DNA of 64,000 nucleotides from Enterobacter sp. RHBSTW-00175 (GTDB lineage: Bacteria; Pseudomonadota; Gammaproteobacteria; Enterobacterales; Enterobacteriaceae), in the NCBI RefSeq assembly GCF_013927005.1, contig NZ_CP055930.1, forward strand, positions 2,852,001-2,916,000, in the 5' to 3' direction. Positions 28,666-38,855 of this stretch are shown here, one piece after another (within the stretch, counting starts at the first letter, position 1; every line of letters begins with the position of its first letter). The notes beneath the pieces are model-generated. The model was not told where the DNA came from. It was given only the letters and a program-made list of their open reading frames with translations, and ran no database searches. Made by a program: the position numbers and the translations under genes.

Positions 28666-29898
28666 ATGTCATCATTTGACTATCTCAAGACCGCAATTCG
28701 CCAGAAAGGCTGCACCTTGCAGCAGGTGGCGGATGCCAGCGGTATGACCAAAGGCTATCTGAGCCAACTGCTGAATGCCAAAATCAAAAGCCCCAGTGCG
28801 CAAAAGCTGGAAGCATTGCATCGCTTCCTGGGGCTAGAATTTCCGCGTATGCAAAAGAACATCGGTGTGGTTTTTGGCAAGTTTTACCCGCTGCATACCG
28901 GGCATATCTATCTGATCCAGCGCGCCTGTAGCCAGGTTGATGAGTTGCACATCATCATGGGCTACGACGAAAAACGTGACCGCGAGTTGTTCGAAGACAG
29001 CGCTATGTCGCAACAGCCGACGGTGCCGGATCGCCTGCGCTGGCTGCTCCAGACCTTTAAGTACCAGAAAAATATTCGTATTCATGCGTTCAATGAAGAG
29101 GGCATGGAGCCGTATCCGCACGGCTGGGACGTGTGGAGCAATGGCGTGAAAGCCTTTATGGAAGAGAAGGGGATCGCGCCTAACTGGATCTACACCTCTG
29201 AAGAGCTAGATGCCCCGCAGTTCCGCGAGCATCTGGGTACGGAAACGGTGCTTATCGACCCAAAACGCACCTTTATGAGCATCAGCGGGGCGCAGATCCG
29301 TGAAAACCCGTTCCGCTACTGGGATTACATTCCGACTGAAGTGAAACCGTTCTTTGTGCGTACGGTAGCCATTCTGGGCGGTGAGTCGAGCGGTAAGTCG
29401 ACGCTGGTCAACAAGCTGGCGAACATCTTTAACACCACCAGTGCCTGGGAGTACGGGCGTGATTATGTCTTCTCCCATCTGGGCGGCGATGAGATGGCGC
29501 TCCAGTATTCCGACTACGATAAGATTGCGCTTGGACACGCGCAGTACATTGATTTTGCAGTGAAGTACGCCAACAAGGTGGCGTTTATCGATACGGATTT
29601 CGTCACCACGCAGGCGTTCTGTAAAAAGTACGAAGGCCGCGAACACCCGTTCGTCCAGGTGCTGATTGACGAATACCGCTTCGACCTGGTGATCCTGCTG
29701 GAAAACAACACCCCGTGGGTTGCTGATGGGATGCGCAGCCTTGGCAGCTCGGTAGACAGAAAAGAGTTCCAGACCATGCTGGTGGATATGCTGCACGAGA
29801 ACAACGTGGAGTTTGTGCATGTCGAAGAATCAGACTACGACAACCGCTTCCTGCGCTGTGTGGAGCTGGTGAAAGAGATGATGGGGGAGCAGGGGTAA
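28666..29898 (+). CDS. nadR: NadR, NAD regulator, NMN adenylyltransferase and NR kinase
   Basis: A 410-residue trifunctional protein, same length as in E. coli. Residues about 1-58 form an HTH (CTLQQVADASGMTKGYLSQLL) that represses NAD genes. About 63-225 is the NMNAT domain (GKFYPLHTGHIYLI, SISGAQIRENPFRYW). About 230-410 is the ribosylnicotinamide kinase with Walker A GGESSGKST. The promoter must lie within or next to the ERIC element. Confidence 0.96.
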   Translation: MSSFDYLKTAIRQKGCTLQQVADASGMTKGYLSQLLNAKIKSPSAQKLEALHRFLGLEFPRMQKNIGVVFGKFYPLHTGHIYLIQRACSQVDELHIIMGYDEKRDRELFEDSAMSQQPTVPDRLRWLLQTFKYQKNIRIHAFNEEGMEPYPHGWDVWSNGVKAFMEEKGIAPNWIYTSEELDAPQFREHLGTETVLIDPKRTFMSISGAQIRENPFRYWDYIPTEVKPFFVRTVAILGGESSGKSTLVNKLANIFNTTSAWEYGRDYVFSHLGGDEMALQYSDYDKIALGHAQYIDFAVKYANKVAFIDTDFVTTQAFCKKYEGREHPFVQVLIDEYRFDLVILLENNTPWVADGMRSLGSSVDRKEFQTMLVDMLHENNVEFVHVEESDYDNRFLRCVELVKEMMGEQG

Positions 29899-29907
29899 AA
29901 CACTTAC

Positions 29908-29995
29908 CCCTCACCCTAACCCTCTCCCCATAGGGGAGAGGGGATCGCACGGAGCTGTCTTTACCCTCTCCCCTGTGGGGAGAGGGCAGGGTGAG
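29908..29995. repeat. Two hairpin repeats facing each other after nadR
   Basis: CCCTCACCCTAACCCTCTCCCC-ATA-GGGGAGAGGGGA style sequence at 29908-29944 and CCCTCTCCCC-TGT-GGGGAGAGGG plus CAGGGTGAG at 29964-29995. Each has a perfect 10-bp stem and the pair together is also inverted. They lie between the convergent ends of nadR and the dehydrogenase gene and may end transcription from both sides. Confidence 0.75.
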
Positions 29996-30009
29996 TGGGA
30001 ACAACCCAC

Positions 30010-31011
30010 TCAGTACTCAACCACGACTTTCCCCCGCATATGTCCGTCCAGCACTTTACGGTGTGCCTCACTGATGCTTTCCACGCTCAATCCGTGCAGT
30101 GTTTCACTGAGCGAGCTTTCCACCACGCCATTATCTACCAGCTTCGCCACCTCGTTTAAGATCTCACCCTGGCGTGCCATATCTGCGGTCTGGTACATGC
30201 TGCGGGTGTACATAAACTCCCAGTGCAGCGCGGCGGATTTGGATTTGAGTTTGTTCTGATCCAGCGGATGTTCGTTCTCGACGATTGTACAAATATGCCC
30301 CTGAGGTGCGATCAGGTCGCTCACGGCATCCCAGTGGCCGTCGGTATCATTGAGGATGAAAATATAATCCACAAAGTTGAGTCCCTGTTTTGCCAGTTCG
30401 CCTTTCAGATCGCGGTAGTTCACTACCATGTCTGCACCGCGATCCCGACACCACTTAGCTGAATCTTCCCGCGAGGCGGTGGCGATCACTTTTACCTTGC
30501 TGTTGTGCTTCGCAAACGGGATTGCAAGCGATCCCACACCGCCCGCTCCACCAATGATCAGCAGTGTTTTATCCTGCCCGGCATCCTGAATGTTCAGCCG
30601 CTCAAACAGCCCTTCCCACGCCGTCAGGGCGGTCAGTGGCAATGCAGCCGCAGCGGCCCAGCCCAGGCTTGCAGGCTTGCGCCCGACGATACGGGCATCA
30701 ATCAGCTGATGCGTGGTGTTGCTACCCGGGCGGGTGATGTCACCTGCGTACCACACTTCATCGCCCGGTTTGAATCCGGTCACGCTTGCCCCAACGGCTT
30801 TAACGATGCCGCTGGCATCCCAGCCAAGAATTCGTGGGTCTTTCAGGCCATTTTTGGCAATACCTGCGTGTACTTTGGTATCGACCGGATTAATGGAAAC
30901 GGCTTTCACCTCGACCAGCAGGTCGTGTTCGCCGGGCTGTGGCATCGGTTGGGAAATTTCAATAAAAGCAGCAGGATTTTCTGGGTTAACGGCAATAGCT
31001 TTGACTGACAT
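30010..31011 (-). CDS. Zinc-type alcohol dehydrogenase-like oxidoreductase
   Basis: A 333-residue MDR-superfamily protein resembling NADPH:quinone reductases and zinc-binding ADH-like proteins (TIGR02817-type). The N-terminal GroES-like domain has VEVKAVSINPVDTKVHAG; the nucleotide fold has IIGGAGGVGSLAIPFAK (about 151-167). The catalytic cysteine and structural zinc cysteine cluster of true ADHs are not evident. It is divergent from a LysR gene over 108 bp, the usual layout of a regulator and its target. Not present here in E. coli. Confidence 0.8.
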   Translation of the reverse strand: MSVKAIAVNPENPAAFIEISQPMPQPGEHDLLVEVKAVSINPVDTKVHAGIAKNGLKDPRILGWDASGIVKAVGASVTGFKPGDEVWYAGDITRPGSNTTHQLIDARIVGRKPASLGWAAAAALPLTALTAWEGLFERLNIQDAGQDKTLLIIGGAGGVGSLAIPFAKHNSKVKVIATASREDSAKWCRDRGADMVVNYRDLKGELAKQGLNFVDYIFILNDTDGHWDAVSDLIAPQGHICTIVENEHPLDQNKLKSKSAALHWEFMYTRSMYQTADMARQGEILNEVAKLVDNGVVESSLSETLHGLSVESISEAHRKVLDGHMRGKVVVEY

Positions 31012-31119
31012 GGTGAGCTCCTCAATGGAATGCGTTTTGTTGAGGCTAGTCTATTAAGTGGTCAGTTGCGTGATAAGATGGACAATCGAGAACGAAGTGT
31101 TCGCACAGGATGAACAATC

Positions 31120-32019
31120 ATGTTTAAGCAGCTTCAGGATATGGCGCTGTTCGCGCTGGTGGCAGAAATGGGCAGTTTTACTGCGGCAGCGCAAAAGGCC
31201 GGGCTGCCAAAATCCAGCGTGAGCCAGCGGATCAGCCAGCTTGAACAACAGGTGGGGATCAGGCTGCTGAACCGCACTACGCGTAAGCTCAACCTGACCT
31301 TTGCGGGCGAGCATTATCTGGTGCATTGTCGGGAGATGCTGGCGGCCAGCGAGCGTGCCGAGTACGCCATTCAGCGGCTGCGGGAAAACCCCAGCGGGCG
31401 ACTGCGGATCACCTGTCCGGCAGGGATTGGCGCGACGCTGCTGGCGCATATGAATGCCGAGTTTCAACTGCGCTACCCGGATGTCTCGCTGGATGTCTCT
31501 ATCTCTGACGATGTGCTGGACCTGGTGGCGTCCGGGTTCGACGTGGCGCTGCGTACCGGTAAGCCGCAGGATTCATCGCTGATTGGCCGCATGATTGGGC
31601 ACTGCCCGCGTTATATGCTGGCCTCGCCGGGCTACCTGGCACAGAGGGAGCCGCTTAGCCATCCCCGTCAGTTGGTGGAACATCGCTGTATTACCCATAA
31701 GTCGTGGTCAGAATGGCTGTTACAAAGTGAGAGCGAGGATTACCGCTATCTGCCGGATAACGCCCATATGACGGATAACCTGGTGTACGCCCGGGAATGT
31801 GCCATCGCAGGCGCCGGCATTACGCTGCTGCCTGCTTTTCTGCTGGAAGATAAGGTGGAGAAGGGGGCGTTGGTCAACGTGCTGCCAGAGTGGAATGTCG
31901 AAGGGAATGACCTGTGGCTGGCCTATCCGAGCCGCAAGCTGAATTCGCCGGCACTGATGAGCTATATCGACTTTGCGATGCAGTTTGATGAGGTGAAGCG
32001 GTTTTACGTGGGGCGGTGA
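31120..32019 (+). CDS. LysR-family transcriptional regulator
   Basis: A 299-residue regulator. The N-terminal winged HTH (about 1-60) shows MALFALVAEMGSFTAAAQKAG and SSVSQRISQLEQQVGIRLLNR. The remaining part is the periplasmic-binding-protein-like effector domain, with ITCPAGIGATLLAHM and IAGAGITLLPAFL. It belongs to the large group of LysR proteins similar to DmlR/YhjC-type regulators. It likely controls the divergent dehydrogenase gene; the effector is unknown. The second IS481-family copy begins 38 bp after its stop. Confidence 0.88.
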   Translation: MFKQLQDMALFALVAEMGSFTAAAQKAGLPKSSVSQRISQLEQQVGIRLLNRTTRKLNLTFAGEHYLVHCREMLAASERAEYAIQRLRENPSGRLRITCPAGIGATLLAHMNAEFQLRYPDVSLDVSISDDVLDLVASGFDVALRTGKPQDSSLIGRMIGHCPRYMLASPGYLAQREPLSHPRQLVEHRCITHKSWSEWLLQSESEDYRYLPDNAHMTDNLVYARECAIAGAGITLLPAFLLEDKVEKGALVNVLPEWNVEGNDLWLAYPSRKLNSPALMSYIDFAMQFDEVKRFYVGR

Positions 32020-32023
32020 AACT

Positions 32024-32057
32024 GTGCGGCCTGATGCCCTCACCCTGACCCTCTCCC
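32024..32057 (+). repeat. Left half of a hairpin repeat split by the IS
   Basis: GTGCGGCCTGATGCCCTCA followed by CCCTGACCCTCTCCC is directly followed by the IS end. The other arm, GGGAGAGGG, resumes at 33350-33358 beyond the IS. Without the IS the stem would be CCCTCTCCC-AAA-GGGAGAGGG. Confidence 0.8.
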
Positions 32058-33342
32058 TGTACGGTCCGGGGACATGGTAGACAGGTGTTCGGGGACATGG
32101 TGAACACTTTTTAACATCCTTTACCCATGGTGATCGACTTTTTCTTCAGGTCGATCACCCCCACTTTCGTGCTGTACCACCACACCTCGTAGCTGCCGTC
32201 TTCCTGCATCTCCTTCAGCCCGACCCGTTCTCCCCTGAACGCCTTGCCTGCGCTCAGACTTACCCCTTTCACGCTCAGCTTTCCGCTGATATCCACTTTC
32301 CTGACCATCACGCCCTCGTCGTATTCCGGGGGCGTGGTGTTGCCGCTGTACTGCCGCTCTGACGGCTTATACCGCGACCCCGGTACCGCCATATCCAGCG
32401 CCTCATGCGGGCGTTCAAGGTTATAGACTGTCCGCCAGTGGTCGAAGGCGCGCTGCAGTTCGCCCCCGCTCGCGAACCACTTCCCCTGCAGCACTTCTGC
32501 CTTCAGGCTCCGGTGAAAACGCTCCAGCTTACCCTGCGTCTGCGGATGATACGGCCGGGAGTGCCCCACCCGGATACCCAGACGCATCAGCCACAGCTCC
32601 AGCGCCGTCCAGGTGCCGGTGGTGTCTCCCCACGGAGAACCGTTGTCCATCGTCATCCGGTCCGGCAGGCCGTAGCGCTCAAACACGCTGACCAGCTGCT
32701 GCTGCACGGTCTCGCGCCGTTCATCGGTACAGTGCGCCAGGCACAGGGAAAATCGGGAGTGGTCGTCCAGCAGGGTGAGCGGATGGCAGCGGCCGCCTCC
32801 AAAGGGAAAGTGGCCCTTAAAATCCATCTGCCAGAGGCGGTTCGGCGCGTCATGTTCGAACCGTCCCGTGGCGGGAATGCCCGGTGAAGTGCCCGGCAGC
32901 AGACCGTGACGGGCCATGAGGTTATGGACGGTGCTGAAGGCGGGCATGGTGTGCCCCTGGTCTTCCAGCCAGCGCTTTATCTTGCGTGCGCCCCAGCGTT
33001 CATGGCGGTCATGCGCCATACGCAGCAGGGCAGTGATGTCGTCAGATGAGCGGTTCGGGGAATGGTGCGGTATGCGCGGGCGGTCCTGAAGGCCAGAGGC
33101 CCCTTCCTCCGCCCAGCGGCGAAGCCACTTATAGCCAGTGGCAGGTGAAATGCCGAAGCGACGGCAGAGGGAACGGATGTTCGCCCCGTCCTGCGAGGCG
33201 AACAAAACAAACTCGGTACGTAATGACATGGTATCTCTCGCATCCCAGGACATAAGCGACTCCATAAACGGGTTCTTATGCCTTAGTTGTAAGTGTCTAC
33301 CATGTCCCCGAACAAGTGTTCACTATGTCCCCGGACCGTACA
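32058..33342 (-). mobile_element. IS481-family insertion sequence, copy 2 (inverted)
   Basis: A 1285-bp element, same length and ends as copy 1 but in opposite orientation. The flanking direct repeat is TCCC (32054-32057 and 33343-33346). Each copy has its own matching flanking repeat, which indicates separate insertions and no inversion of the 25.3 kb between them since. The insertion point is the loop edge of the same hairpin repeat family as copy 1. Confidence 0.92.
32111..33265 (-). CDS. IS481-family transposase
   Basis: A 384-residue DDE transposase identical in protein sequence to the copy at 5554-6708. It carries the same HTH (SLCRRFGISPATGYKWL) and catalytic contexts (WQMDFKGH, TMDNGSPW, GKLERFHRSLK). 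Other reading frames across the gene also translate identically, so the DNA is identical or almost so. The gene is intact. Confidence 0.93.
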   Translation of the reverse strand: MESLMSWDARDTMSLRTEFVLFASQDGANIRSLCRRFGISPATGYKWLRRWAEEGASGLQDRPRIPHHSPNRSSDDITALLRMAHDRHERWGARKIKRWLEDQGHTMPAFSTVHNLMARHGLLPGTSPGIPATGRFEHDAPNRLWQMDFKGHFPFGGGRCHPLTLLDDHSRFSLCLAHCTDERRETVQQQLVSVFERYGLPDRMTMDNGSPWGDTTGTWTALELWLMRLGIRVGHSRPYHPQTQGKLERFHRSLKAEVLQGKWFASGGELQRAFDHWRTVYNLERPHEALDMAVPGSRYKPSERQYSGNTTPPEYDEGVMVRKVDISGKLSVKGVSLSAGKAFRGERVGLKEMQEDGSYEVWWYSTKVGVIDLKKKSITMGKGC

Positions 33343-33369
33343 TCCCAAAGGGAGAGGGAACAAACATAA

Positions 33370-33395
33370 AAAACGGCAACCGAGGTTGCCGTTTT
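33370..33395 (-). terminator. Terminator after ettA
   Basis: A perfect 12-bp stem, AAAACGGCAACC / GGTTGCCGTTTT, around a GA loop, just after the ettA stop. The 60 bp read off the ettA side match the 3' flank of the EIIC gene at about 55 of 60 positions. Confidence 0.88.
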
Positions 33396-33399
33396 GCTT

Positions 33400-35067
33400 T
33401 TATTTTGCAATACGCTTGTACTTGATACGCTTCGGCTCCAGCGCGTCTGCGCCCAGCGTGCGTTTCTTGTACTCTTCGTATTCGGTGAAGTTACCTTCAA
33501 AGAACTCCACTTTACCTTCATCCTGGTAATCCAGAATGTGGGTCGCAATACGGTCAAGGAACCAACGGTCGTGCGAGATAACCATGGCACAACCCGGGAA
33601 CTCCAGCAGGGCGTTTTCCAGCGCGCGCAGGGTTTCGATGTCGAGGTCGTTGGTTGGTTCATCGAGCAGCAGAACGTTGCCGCCAACCTGCAACAGTTTT
33701 GCCAGATGCAGACGACCACGCTCACCACCGGACAGCTCACCTACGCGTTTACCCTGGTCGGTGCCTTTGAAGTTAAAGCGGCCAACATAGGCGCGGCTTG
33801 GCATCTCGGTGTTACCGATACGCATGATATCCAGACCGCCGGACACTTCTTCCCACACGGTTTTGCTGTTATCCATCGCGTCGCGGAACTGGTCAACAGA
33901 GGCCAGCTTCACGGTATCACCCAGGGTGATAGAACCGCTGTCTGGCTGTTCCTGACCCGACATCATGCGGAACAGGGTGGATTTACCCGCGCCGTTCGGA
34001 CCGATAATGCCCACGATAGCGCCTTTCGGTACGGAGAAGGTCAGGTCATCAATCAGCAGGCGGTCGCCGTAAGACTTACGCAGGTTGCTGACTTCAACCA
34101 CTTTATCCCCCAGACGTGCTCCAGGCGGAATAAACAGTTCGTTGGTTTCGTTACGTTTCTGGTATTCGGTGTTGTTCAGCTCTTCGAAGCGTGCCAGACG
34201 GGCTTTGCCCTTAGACTGACGGCCTTTTGCGCCCTGACGAACCCATTCCAGCTCTTTCTCGATAGACTTGCGACGCGCCGCTTCAGCCGAAGCTTCCTGC
34301 GCCAGACGCTGATCTTTCTGCTCCAGCCAGGAAGAGTAGTTACCTTCCCACGGAATACCTTCACCGCGGTCCAGCTCCAGGATCCAGCCTGCCACGTTGT
34401 CGAGGAAGTAACGGTCGTGGGTAATCGCCACAACGGTGCCTTCGAAGTCGTGCAGGAAGCGTTCCAGCCATGCCACGGATTCTGCATCCAGGTGGTTGGT
34501 AGGTTCGTCGAGCAGCAGCATGTCTGGTTTTTCCAGCAGCAGGCGGCACAGCGCCACGCGGCGGCGTTCACCACCGGACAGGTTCGCGATTTTCGCATCC
34601 CAGTCTGGCAGACGCAGCGCATCCGCGGCACGTTCCAGCTGCACGTTCAGGTTGTGGCCGTCGTGCGCCTGGATAATCTCTTCAAACTTACCTTGCTGTG
34701 CGGCCAGCTTATCGAAATCTGCATCCGGTTCAGCGTATTTAGCGTACACCTCGTCCAGACCTTTCAGTGCGTTAACCACTTCGGATACCGCTTCTTCAAC
34801 GGATTCACGGACAGTGTGTTCCGTGTTCAGCTGAGGTTCCTGCGGCAGGTAGCCGATTTTGATGCCAGGCTGCGGACGGGCTTCACCTTCGATGTCTGTA
34901 TCGATGCCGGCCATGATGCGCAGCAGGGTGGACTTACCGGCACCGTTGAGACCCAGAACACCGATTTTTGCGCCCGGGAAGAAGCTCAGCGAGATATTTT
35001 TAAGAATATGACGTTTCGGCGGGACAACTTTGCCGACACGATGCATGGTATAAACGAATTGAGCCAC
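33400..35067 (-). CDS. ettA: EttA, energy-dependent translational throttle
   Basis: A 555-residue ABC-F protein (E. coli 555) that binds the ribosomal E site and gates entry of the 70S initiation complex into elongation according to ATP/ADP. Two ABC cassettes have Walker A GLNGAGKST (about 39) and GPNGAGKST (about 357), and signatures LSGGERRRVAL and LSGGERGRLHL. The arm and linker regions (KKSIEKELEWVRQG...) lie between. No membrane segment. Confidence 0.97.
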   Translation of the reverse strand: MAQFVYTMHRVGKVVPPKRHILKNISLSFFPGAKIGVLGLNGAGKSTLLRIMAGIDTDIEGEARPQPGIKIGYLPQEPQLNTEHTVRESVEEAVSEVVNALKGLDEVYAKYAEPDADFDKLAAQQGKFEEIIQAHDGHNLNVQLERAADALRLPDWDAKIANLSGGERRRVALCRLLLEKPDMLLLDEPTNHLDAESVAWLERFLHDFEGTVVAITHDRYFLDNVAGWILELDRGEGIPWEGNYSSWLEQKDQRLAQEASAEAARRKSIEKELEWVRQGAKGRQSKGKARLARFEELNNTEYQKRNETNELFIPPGARLGDKVVEVSNLRKSYGDRLLIDDLTFSVPKGAIVGIIGPNGAGKSTLFRMMSGQEQPDSGSITLGDTVKLASVDQFRDAMDNSKTVWEEVSGGLDIMRIGNTEMPSRAYVGRFNFKGTDQGKRVGELSGGERGRLHLAKLLQVGGNVLLLDEPTNDLDIETLRALENALLEFPGCAMVISHDRWFLDRIATHILDYQDEGKVEFFEGNFTEYEEYKKRTLGADALEPKRIKYKRIAK

Positions 35068-35294
35068 GTTGGACTTCGCCTCTTTTATCGTAATGAAAAT
35101 AGGTTTCAGCTGCGAAGTGTAGCCTTTTTCCCGGTCTAATCACAGCCAGGAACGTCAGGAGTGTTAAAACGCGCAAGAAAGGTAAAAAAGTGTCCATGAC
35201 GTGGCGCGTTGCCGGATGCCTGGTTAGCATAAGTTGATTAGACTTTGACGTGGCAAGACGCTGCAATTGACGAAAAAACAATGAGGAAGAGCTT

Positions 35295-37232
35295 GTGGAA
35301 AAAGCCAAACAGGTGGTCTGGCGTCTGCTGGCTGCCAGCGTATGCGTGATGGCGGTAAGCCAGGCGGTACATGCCGATTCACTGGATGAACAACGTAACC
35401 GCTACGCGCAAATCAAGCAGGCGTGGGACAACAAGCAGATGGATACTGTGCAGGCCCTGATGCCAACACTCAAAGATTATCCGCTGTATCCGTATCTGGA
35501 GTATCGCCAGATTACGGACGATCTCATGAATCAACCGACGGTTGCCGTGAATAACTTTATTCAGGCGAACCCAACATTGCCGCCGGCGCGCACCTTGCAG
35601 TCTCGTTTTGTGAACGAACTCGCGCGCCGTGAAGACTGGCGCGGGTTGTTAGCATTCAGCCCGGAAAAACCGAATACCACAGAAGCGCAGTGTAACTTCT
35701 ACTACGCAAAATGGGCCATAGGGCAGCAGGATGAAGCCTGGGCAGGGGCAAAAGATCTGTGGCTGACCGGGAAAAACCAGCCTAATGCCTGTGATTCCCT
35801 CTTTGGCGCCTGGCGCGCATCCGGCAAACAAGATCCGCTGGCCTATCTTGAACGTATTCGTCTGGCGATGAAGGCCGGTAACACGCGTCTGGTCACGACG
35901 CTTGCCGGGCAAATGCCGTCGGACTACCAGACCATCTCTTCTGCGGTTATCGGTCTTGCGAACAATCCTAATTCGGTAATGACCTTTGCCCGTACCACCG
36001 GTGCTACCAATTTTACCCGCGAGATGGCGGAAGAGGCCTTTACCAGCGTGGCGCGTGACGATGTGGAAAACGCGCGGCTGATGATCCCACAGCTGGTGCA
36101 GGCGCAGCAGCTTAATGAAGAGCAAAACCAGGCGCTGCGCGATATCGTGGCGTGGCGATTGATGGGGACGGATGTCACTGACGATCAGGCGCGTTGGCGT
36201 GATGACGCGGTGATGCGCTCGAACTCAACCTCGCTGGTGGAGCGCCGCGTGCGGATGGCGTTGGGTAGCGGCGACCGCCGCGGGCTAAATACCTGGCTTG
36301 CCCGTCTGCCAATGGATGCAAAAGAGAAAGATGAATGGCGCTACTGGCAAGCTGACCTGCTGCTGGAGCGTGGGCGTGATGATGAAGCAAAAGAGATCCT
36401 CCACTCTCTGATGCAGCAGCGCGGCTTCTACCCGATGGCTGCGGCACAGCGTCTGGGCGAAGAGTACACCTTCCGTATCGACAAAGCGCCGGGTAATCCC
36501 AGTGCGACGCTGATTCAGGGGCCAGAAATGGCACGCGTACGTGAGCTGATGTACTGGAATATGGATAACACCGCGCGCAGCGAGTGGGCGAACCTGGTCA
36601 CCAGCCGCACGACGGACGAGAAAGCGCAACTGGCCCGCTATGCCTTTGATAATCACTGGTGGGATCTGAGCGTGCAGGCGACGATCGCCGGTAAACTGTG
36701 GGATCATCTCGAAGAGCGTTTCCCGCTGGCTTATAAAGATCTGTTCGATCGCTATACCAGCGGCAAAGATATCCCGCAAAGCTACGCCATGGCGATTGCA
36801 CGTCAGGAGAGCGCCTGGAACCCGAAAGTGCGCTCCCCGGTTGGGGCAAGTGGGCTAATGCAAATTATGCCGGGCACGGCCGCGCACACCGTGAAGATGT
36901 TCAATATTCCAGGTTACAGCAATCCTGCACAACTGCTTGACCCGGATACCAACATCAATATCGGTACCAGCTATTTGCAGTATGTTTATCAGCAGTTTGG
37001 TAACAACCGTATCTTCTCTTCAGCGGCGTATAACGCCGGGCCTGGGCGTGTGCGTACCTGGCTTGGTAACAGCGCTGGTCGTATTGATGCCGTGGCGTTT
37101 GTCGAGAGTATTCCGTTCTCTGAAACTCGCGGATATGTGAAGAACGTCCTGGCTTATGATGCCTACTATCGTTACTTCATGGGACAGAAAGATACCTTGA
37201 TGAGCGACGCTGAGTGGCAGAGACGTTACTGA
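35295..37232 (+). CDS. slt: Soluble lytic murein transglycosylase Slt70
   Basis: A 645-residue periplasmic enzyme (E. coli 645) that cleaves peptidoglycan to 1,6-anhydro products. It starts with GTG; the signal peptide runs to about 27 ([10 protein letters not shown]). A long superhelical U-domain follows, then the SLT domain with catalytic glutamate in [10 protein letters not shown] (about 505), [10 protein letters not shown] and [12 protein letters not shown]. An ATG 14 bp upstream is out of frame. Confidence 0.96.
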   Translation: MEKAKQVVWRLLAASVCVMAVSQAVHADSLDEQRNRYAQIKQAWDNKQMDTVQALMPTLKDYPLYPYLEYRQITDDLMNQPTVAVNNFIQANPTLPPARTLQSRFVNELARREDWRGLLAFSPEKPNTTEAQCNFYYAKWAIGQQDEAWAGAKDLWLTGKNQPNACDSLFGAWRASGKQDPLAYLERIRLAMKAGNTRLVTTLAGQMPSDYQTISSAVIGLANNPNSVMTFARTTGATNFTREMAEEAFTSVARDDVENARLMIPQLVQAQQLNEEQNQALRDIVAWRLMGTDVTDDQARWRDDAVMRSNSTSLVERRVRMALGSGDRRGLNTWLARLPMDAKEKDEWRYWQADLLLERGRDDEAKEILHSLMQQRGFYPMAAAQRLGEEYTFRIDKAPGNPSATLIQGPEMARVRELMYWNMDNTARSEWANLVTSRTTDEKAQLARYAFDNHWWDLSVQATIAGKLWDHLEERFPLAYKDLFDRYTSGKDIPQSYAMAIARQESAWNPKVRSPVGASGLMQIMPGTAAHTVKMFNIPGYSNPAQLLDPDTNINIGTSYLQYVYQQFGNNRIFSSAAYNAGPGRVRTWLGNSAGRIDAVAFVESIPFSETRGYVKNVLAYDAYYRYFMGQKDTLMSDAEWQRRY

Positions 37233-37254
37233 TCGGCATGGGTTGTGTTATGCT

Positions 37255-37272
37255 GTACTCGTTAATGAGTAC
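37255..37272 (+). promoter_or_regulatory. TrpR operator of trpR
   Basis: GTACTCGTTAATGAGTAC is an 18-bp palindrome close to the trp operator consensus (GTACTAGTT-AACTAGTAC). It lies 15 bp before the trpR start, as expected for autorepression. Confidence 0.9.
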
Positions 37273-37287
37273 AACAGGCGGCATAAC

Positions 37288-37617
37288 ATGACCCAGCATT
37301 CCCCTTATTCATCGGCGATGGCCGAACAACGCAACCAGGAGTGGCTTCGTTTTGTGGAGTTGCTCCGGCAGTCTTATGTAGAGGATCTGCACTTACCGTT
37401 GTTACAGCTGATGCTGACGCCCGACGAGCGTGAAGCTCTGGGCACGCGCGTACGCATTATCGAAGAGTTACTGCGGGGCGAAATGAGCCAGCGCGAACTG
37501 AAAAACGAGCTGGGCGCAGGTATCGCGACGATCACTCGCGGCTCAAACAGCCTGAAGTCTGCGCCGGTTGAACTGCGTCAGTGGCTTGAAGCAGTATTGT
37601 TGAAAAACGCCGGATGA
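37288..37617 (+). CDS. trpR: Trp repressor
   Basis: A 109-residue all-helical dimeric repressor (E. coli 108) that binds tryptophan and represses trp, aroH, mtr and its own gene. The HTH is [20 protein letters not shown] (about 67-86). The start MTQHSPYSS at 37288 lies after the operator; the longer reading from 37243 would run through the operator. The stop overlaps a REP palindrome. Confidence 0.96.
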   Translation: MTQHSPYSSAMAEQRNQEWLRFVELLRQSYVEDLHLPLLQLMLTPDEREALGTRVRIIEELLRGEMSQRELKNELGAGIATITRGSNSLKSAPVELRQWLEAVLLKNAG

Positions 37618-37634
37618 TGGCTTCGCCATCCGGC
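37609..37634. repeat. REP palindrome overlapping the trpR stop
   Basis: GCCGGATGATGGCTTCGCCA followed by TCCGGC. It begins within the last codons of trpR and lies between the convergent ends of trpR and yjjX. Confidence 0.65.
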
Positions 37635-37642
37635 CTACAAAT

Positions 37643-38158
37643 TCAACGATATATCGCGTTATGAAACGGGCTTAACGCCAGGATCACTGCCTGATGGTAC
37701 ACGCTTGAACGCGTCAGGGTGCCAGCGGTAAAGACGCCAATTGCCCCTTCCTTACGACCAATCTCATCGATGCCGGTGTACTGTGACATCACCGGCCCGA
37801 GCGCTTCACCCGCGCGCACTTTATCCAGAATAATGGCCGGTAATGGCAGCGTGGCCGAGCGCGCTTCGCCACTCAATTCCCGGTTTTCGATAACAACCCA
37901 GCTGAATGTTGCGCCTTCGTCGATGCCCGCTTCAATCGCGACCCAAAAGTCTGCCTCAGGGCAAGCTGTCTTTGCATTGGCAACACGATTTCGTGCGCCA
38001 GCGCGCGTTTCCTCGCTTCCAAACGGTTGTTCAGGTACAGCACTCTCGACGGATACGGCGTCAATATGGCAGGATCCTTCGCCGAAGATCTCTTCAAATG
38101 CCCTTAGAATTGCCTGAATTTTGGCAGGATTAGTGGTAGCAGAGACAACATGGTGCAT
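37643..38158 (-). CDS. yjjX: YjjX, inosine/xanthosine triphosphatase
   Basis: A 171-residue house-cleaning NTPase that hydrolyses ITP and XTP to avoid their use in nucleic acids. Signature parts are [12 protein letters not shown] (about 6-17), [22 protein letters not shown] and [15 protein letters not shown]. The start [11 protein letters not shown] at 38158 matches E. coli; a longer reading from 38209 would overlap the divergent gpmB start. It is 49 bp from gpmB. Confidence 0.93.
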   Translation of the reverse strand: MHHVVSATTNPAKIQAILRAFEEIFGEGSCHIDAVSVESAVPEQPFGSEETRAGARNRVANAKTACPEADFWVAIEAGIDEGATFSWVVIENRELSGEARSATLPLPAIILDKVRAGEALGPVMSQYTGIDEIGRKEGAIGVFTAGTLTRSSVYHQAVILALSPFHNAIYR

Positions 38159-38207
38159 AATTAAGCTCGATTCAAAAAAACTCATCGCAGTATAACGGAA
38201 AAAAAGC

Positions 38208-38855
38208 ATGTTACAGGTATACCTTGTTCGCCACGGTGAAACGCAGTGGAACGCCGAGCGACGTATTCAAGGCCAGTCAGACAGTCCTCTCACCGAAAAG
38301 GGTGTGCAACAGGCGTGGCAGGTAGCGGAACGCGCCAAAACGCTGGGCATTACTCACGTTATCGCAAGCGACTTAGGTCGCACGCAACAGACCGCGCGTA
38401 TTATCGCTGATGCCTGCGGCTGCGACGTTGCCCTCGAGCCGCGCCTGCGTGAGCTGAATATGGGCGTGCTGGAAAAGCGCCATATCGATTCTCTGACTGA
38501 AAAAGAGGAAGGCTGGCGTCGTACGCTTGTTAACGGTACTGAAGACGGTCGAATTCCTGATGGTGAATCGATGCAGGAGCTGAGCGTGCGTATTCATGCC
38601 GCGCTGGCTGAGTGTCTGAAGCTCCCTGCCGGAAGCCGTCCGTTGCTGGTAAGCCACGGTATCGCGCTGGGCTGCCTGGTGAGTACGATTCTGGGCTTGC
38701 CTGCTTATGCAGAGCGCCGTTTGCGCCTGCGTAACTGCTCTATTTCCCGTATCGATTATCAGGAAAGTCAGTGGCTGGCGTCTGGCTGGATTGTGGAGAT
38801 GGCAGGGGATATTTCGCATCTCGATGCCCCTGCGCTGGATGAATTACAGCGTTAG
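38208..38855 (+). CDS. gpmB: GpmB (YtjC), histidine phosphatase family
   Basis: A 215-residue protein of the phosphoglycerate mutase-like histidine phosphatase family (E. coli 215). The catalytic histidine is in [10 protein letters not shown] (about 6-15), the second in LVSHGIALG (about 148-156). It is named phosphoglycerate mutase 2 by homology but mutase activity is doubtful and phosphatase activity has been reported for relatives. Tail overlap of 4 bp with convergent rob. Confidence 0.92.
   Translation: MLQVYLVRHGETQWNAERRIQGQSDSPLTEKGVQQAWQVAERAKTLGITHVIASDLGRTQQTARIIADACGCDVALEPRLRELNMGVLEKRHIDSLTEKEEGWRRTLVNGTEDGRIPDGESMQELSVRIHAALAECLKLPAGSRPLLVSHGIALGCLVSTILGLPAYAERRLRLRNCSISRIDYQESQWLASGWIVEMAGDISHLDAPALDELQR

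Noticed and set aside
33394..35139. 581-codon ORF antisense to ettA
   Set aside because: Shadow of ettA; no domain, and rich in Phe, Gln, His and Thr as in other antisense readings.
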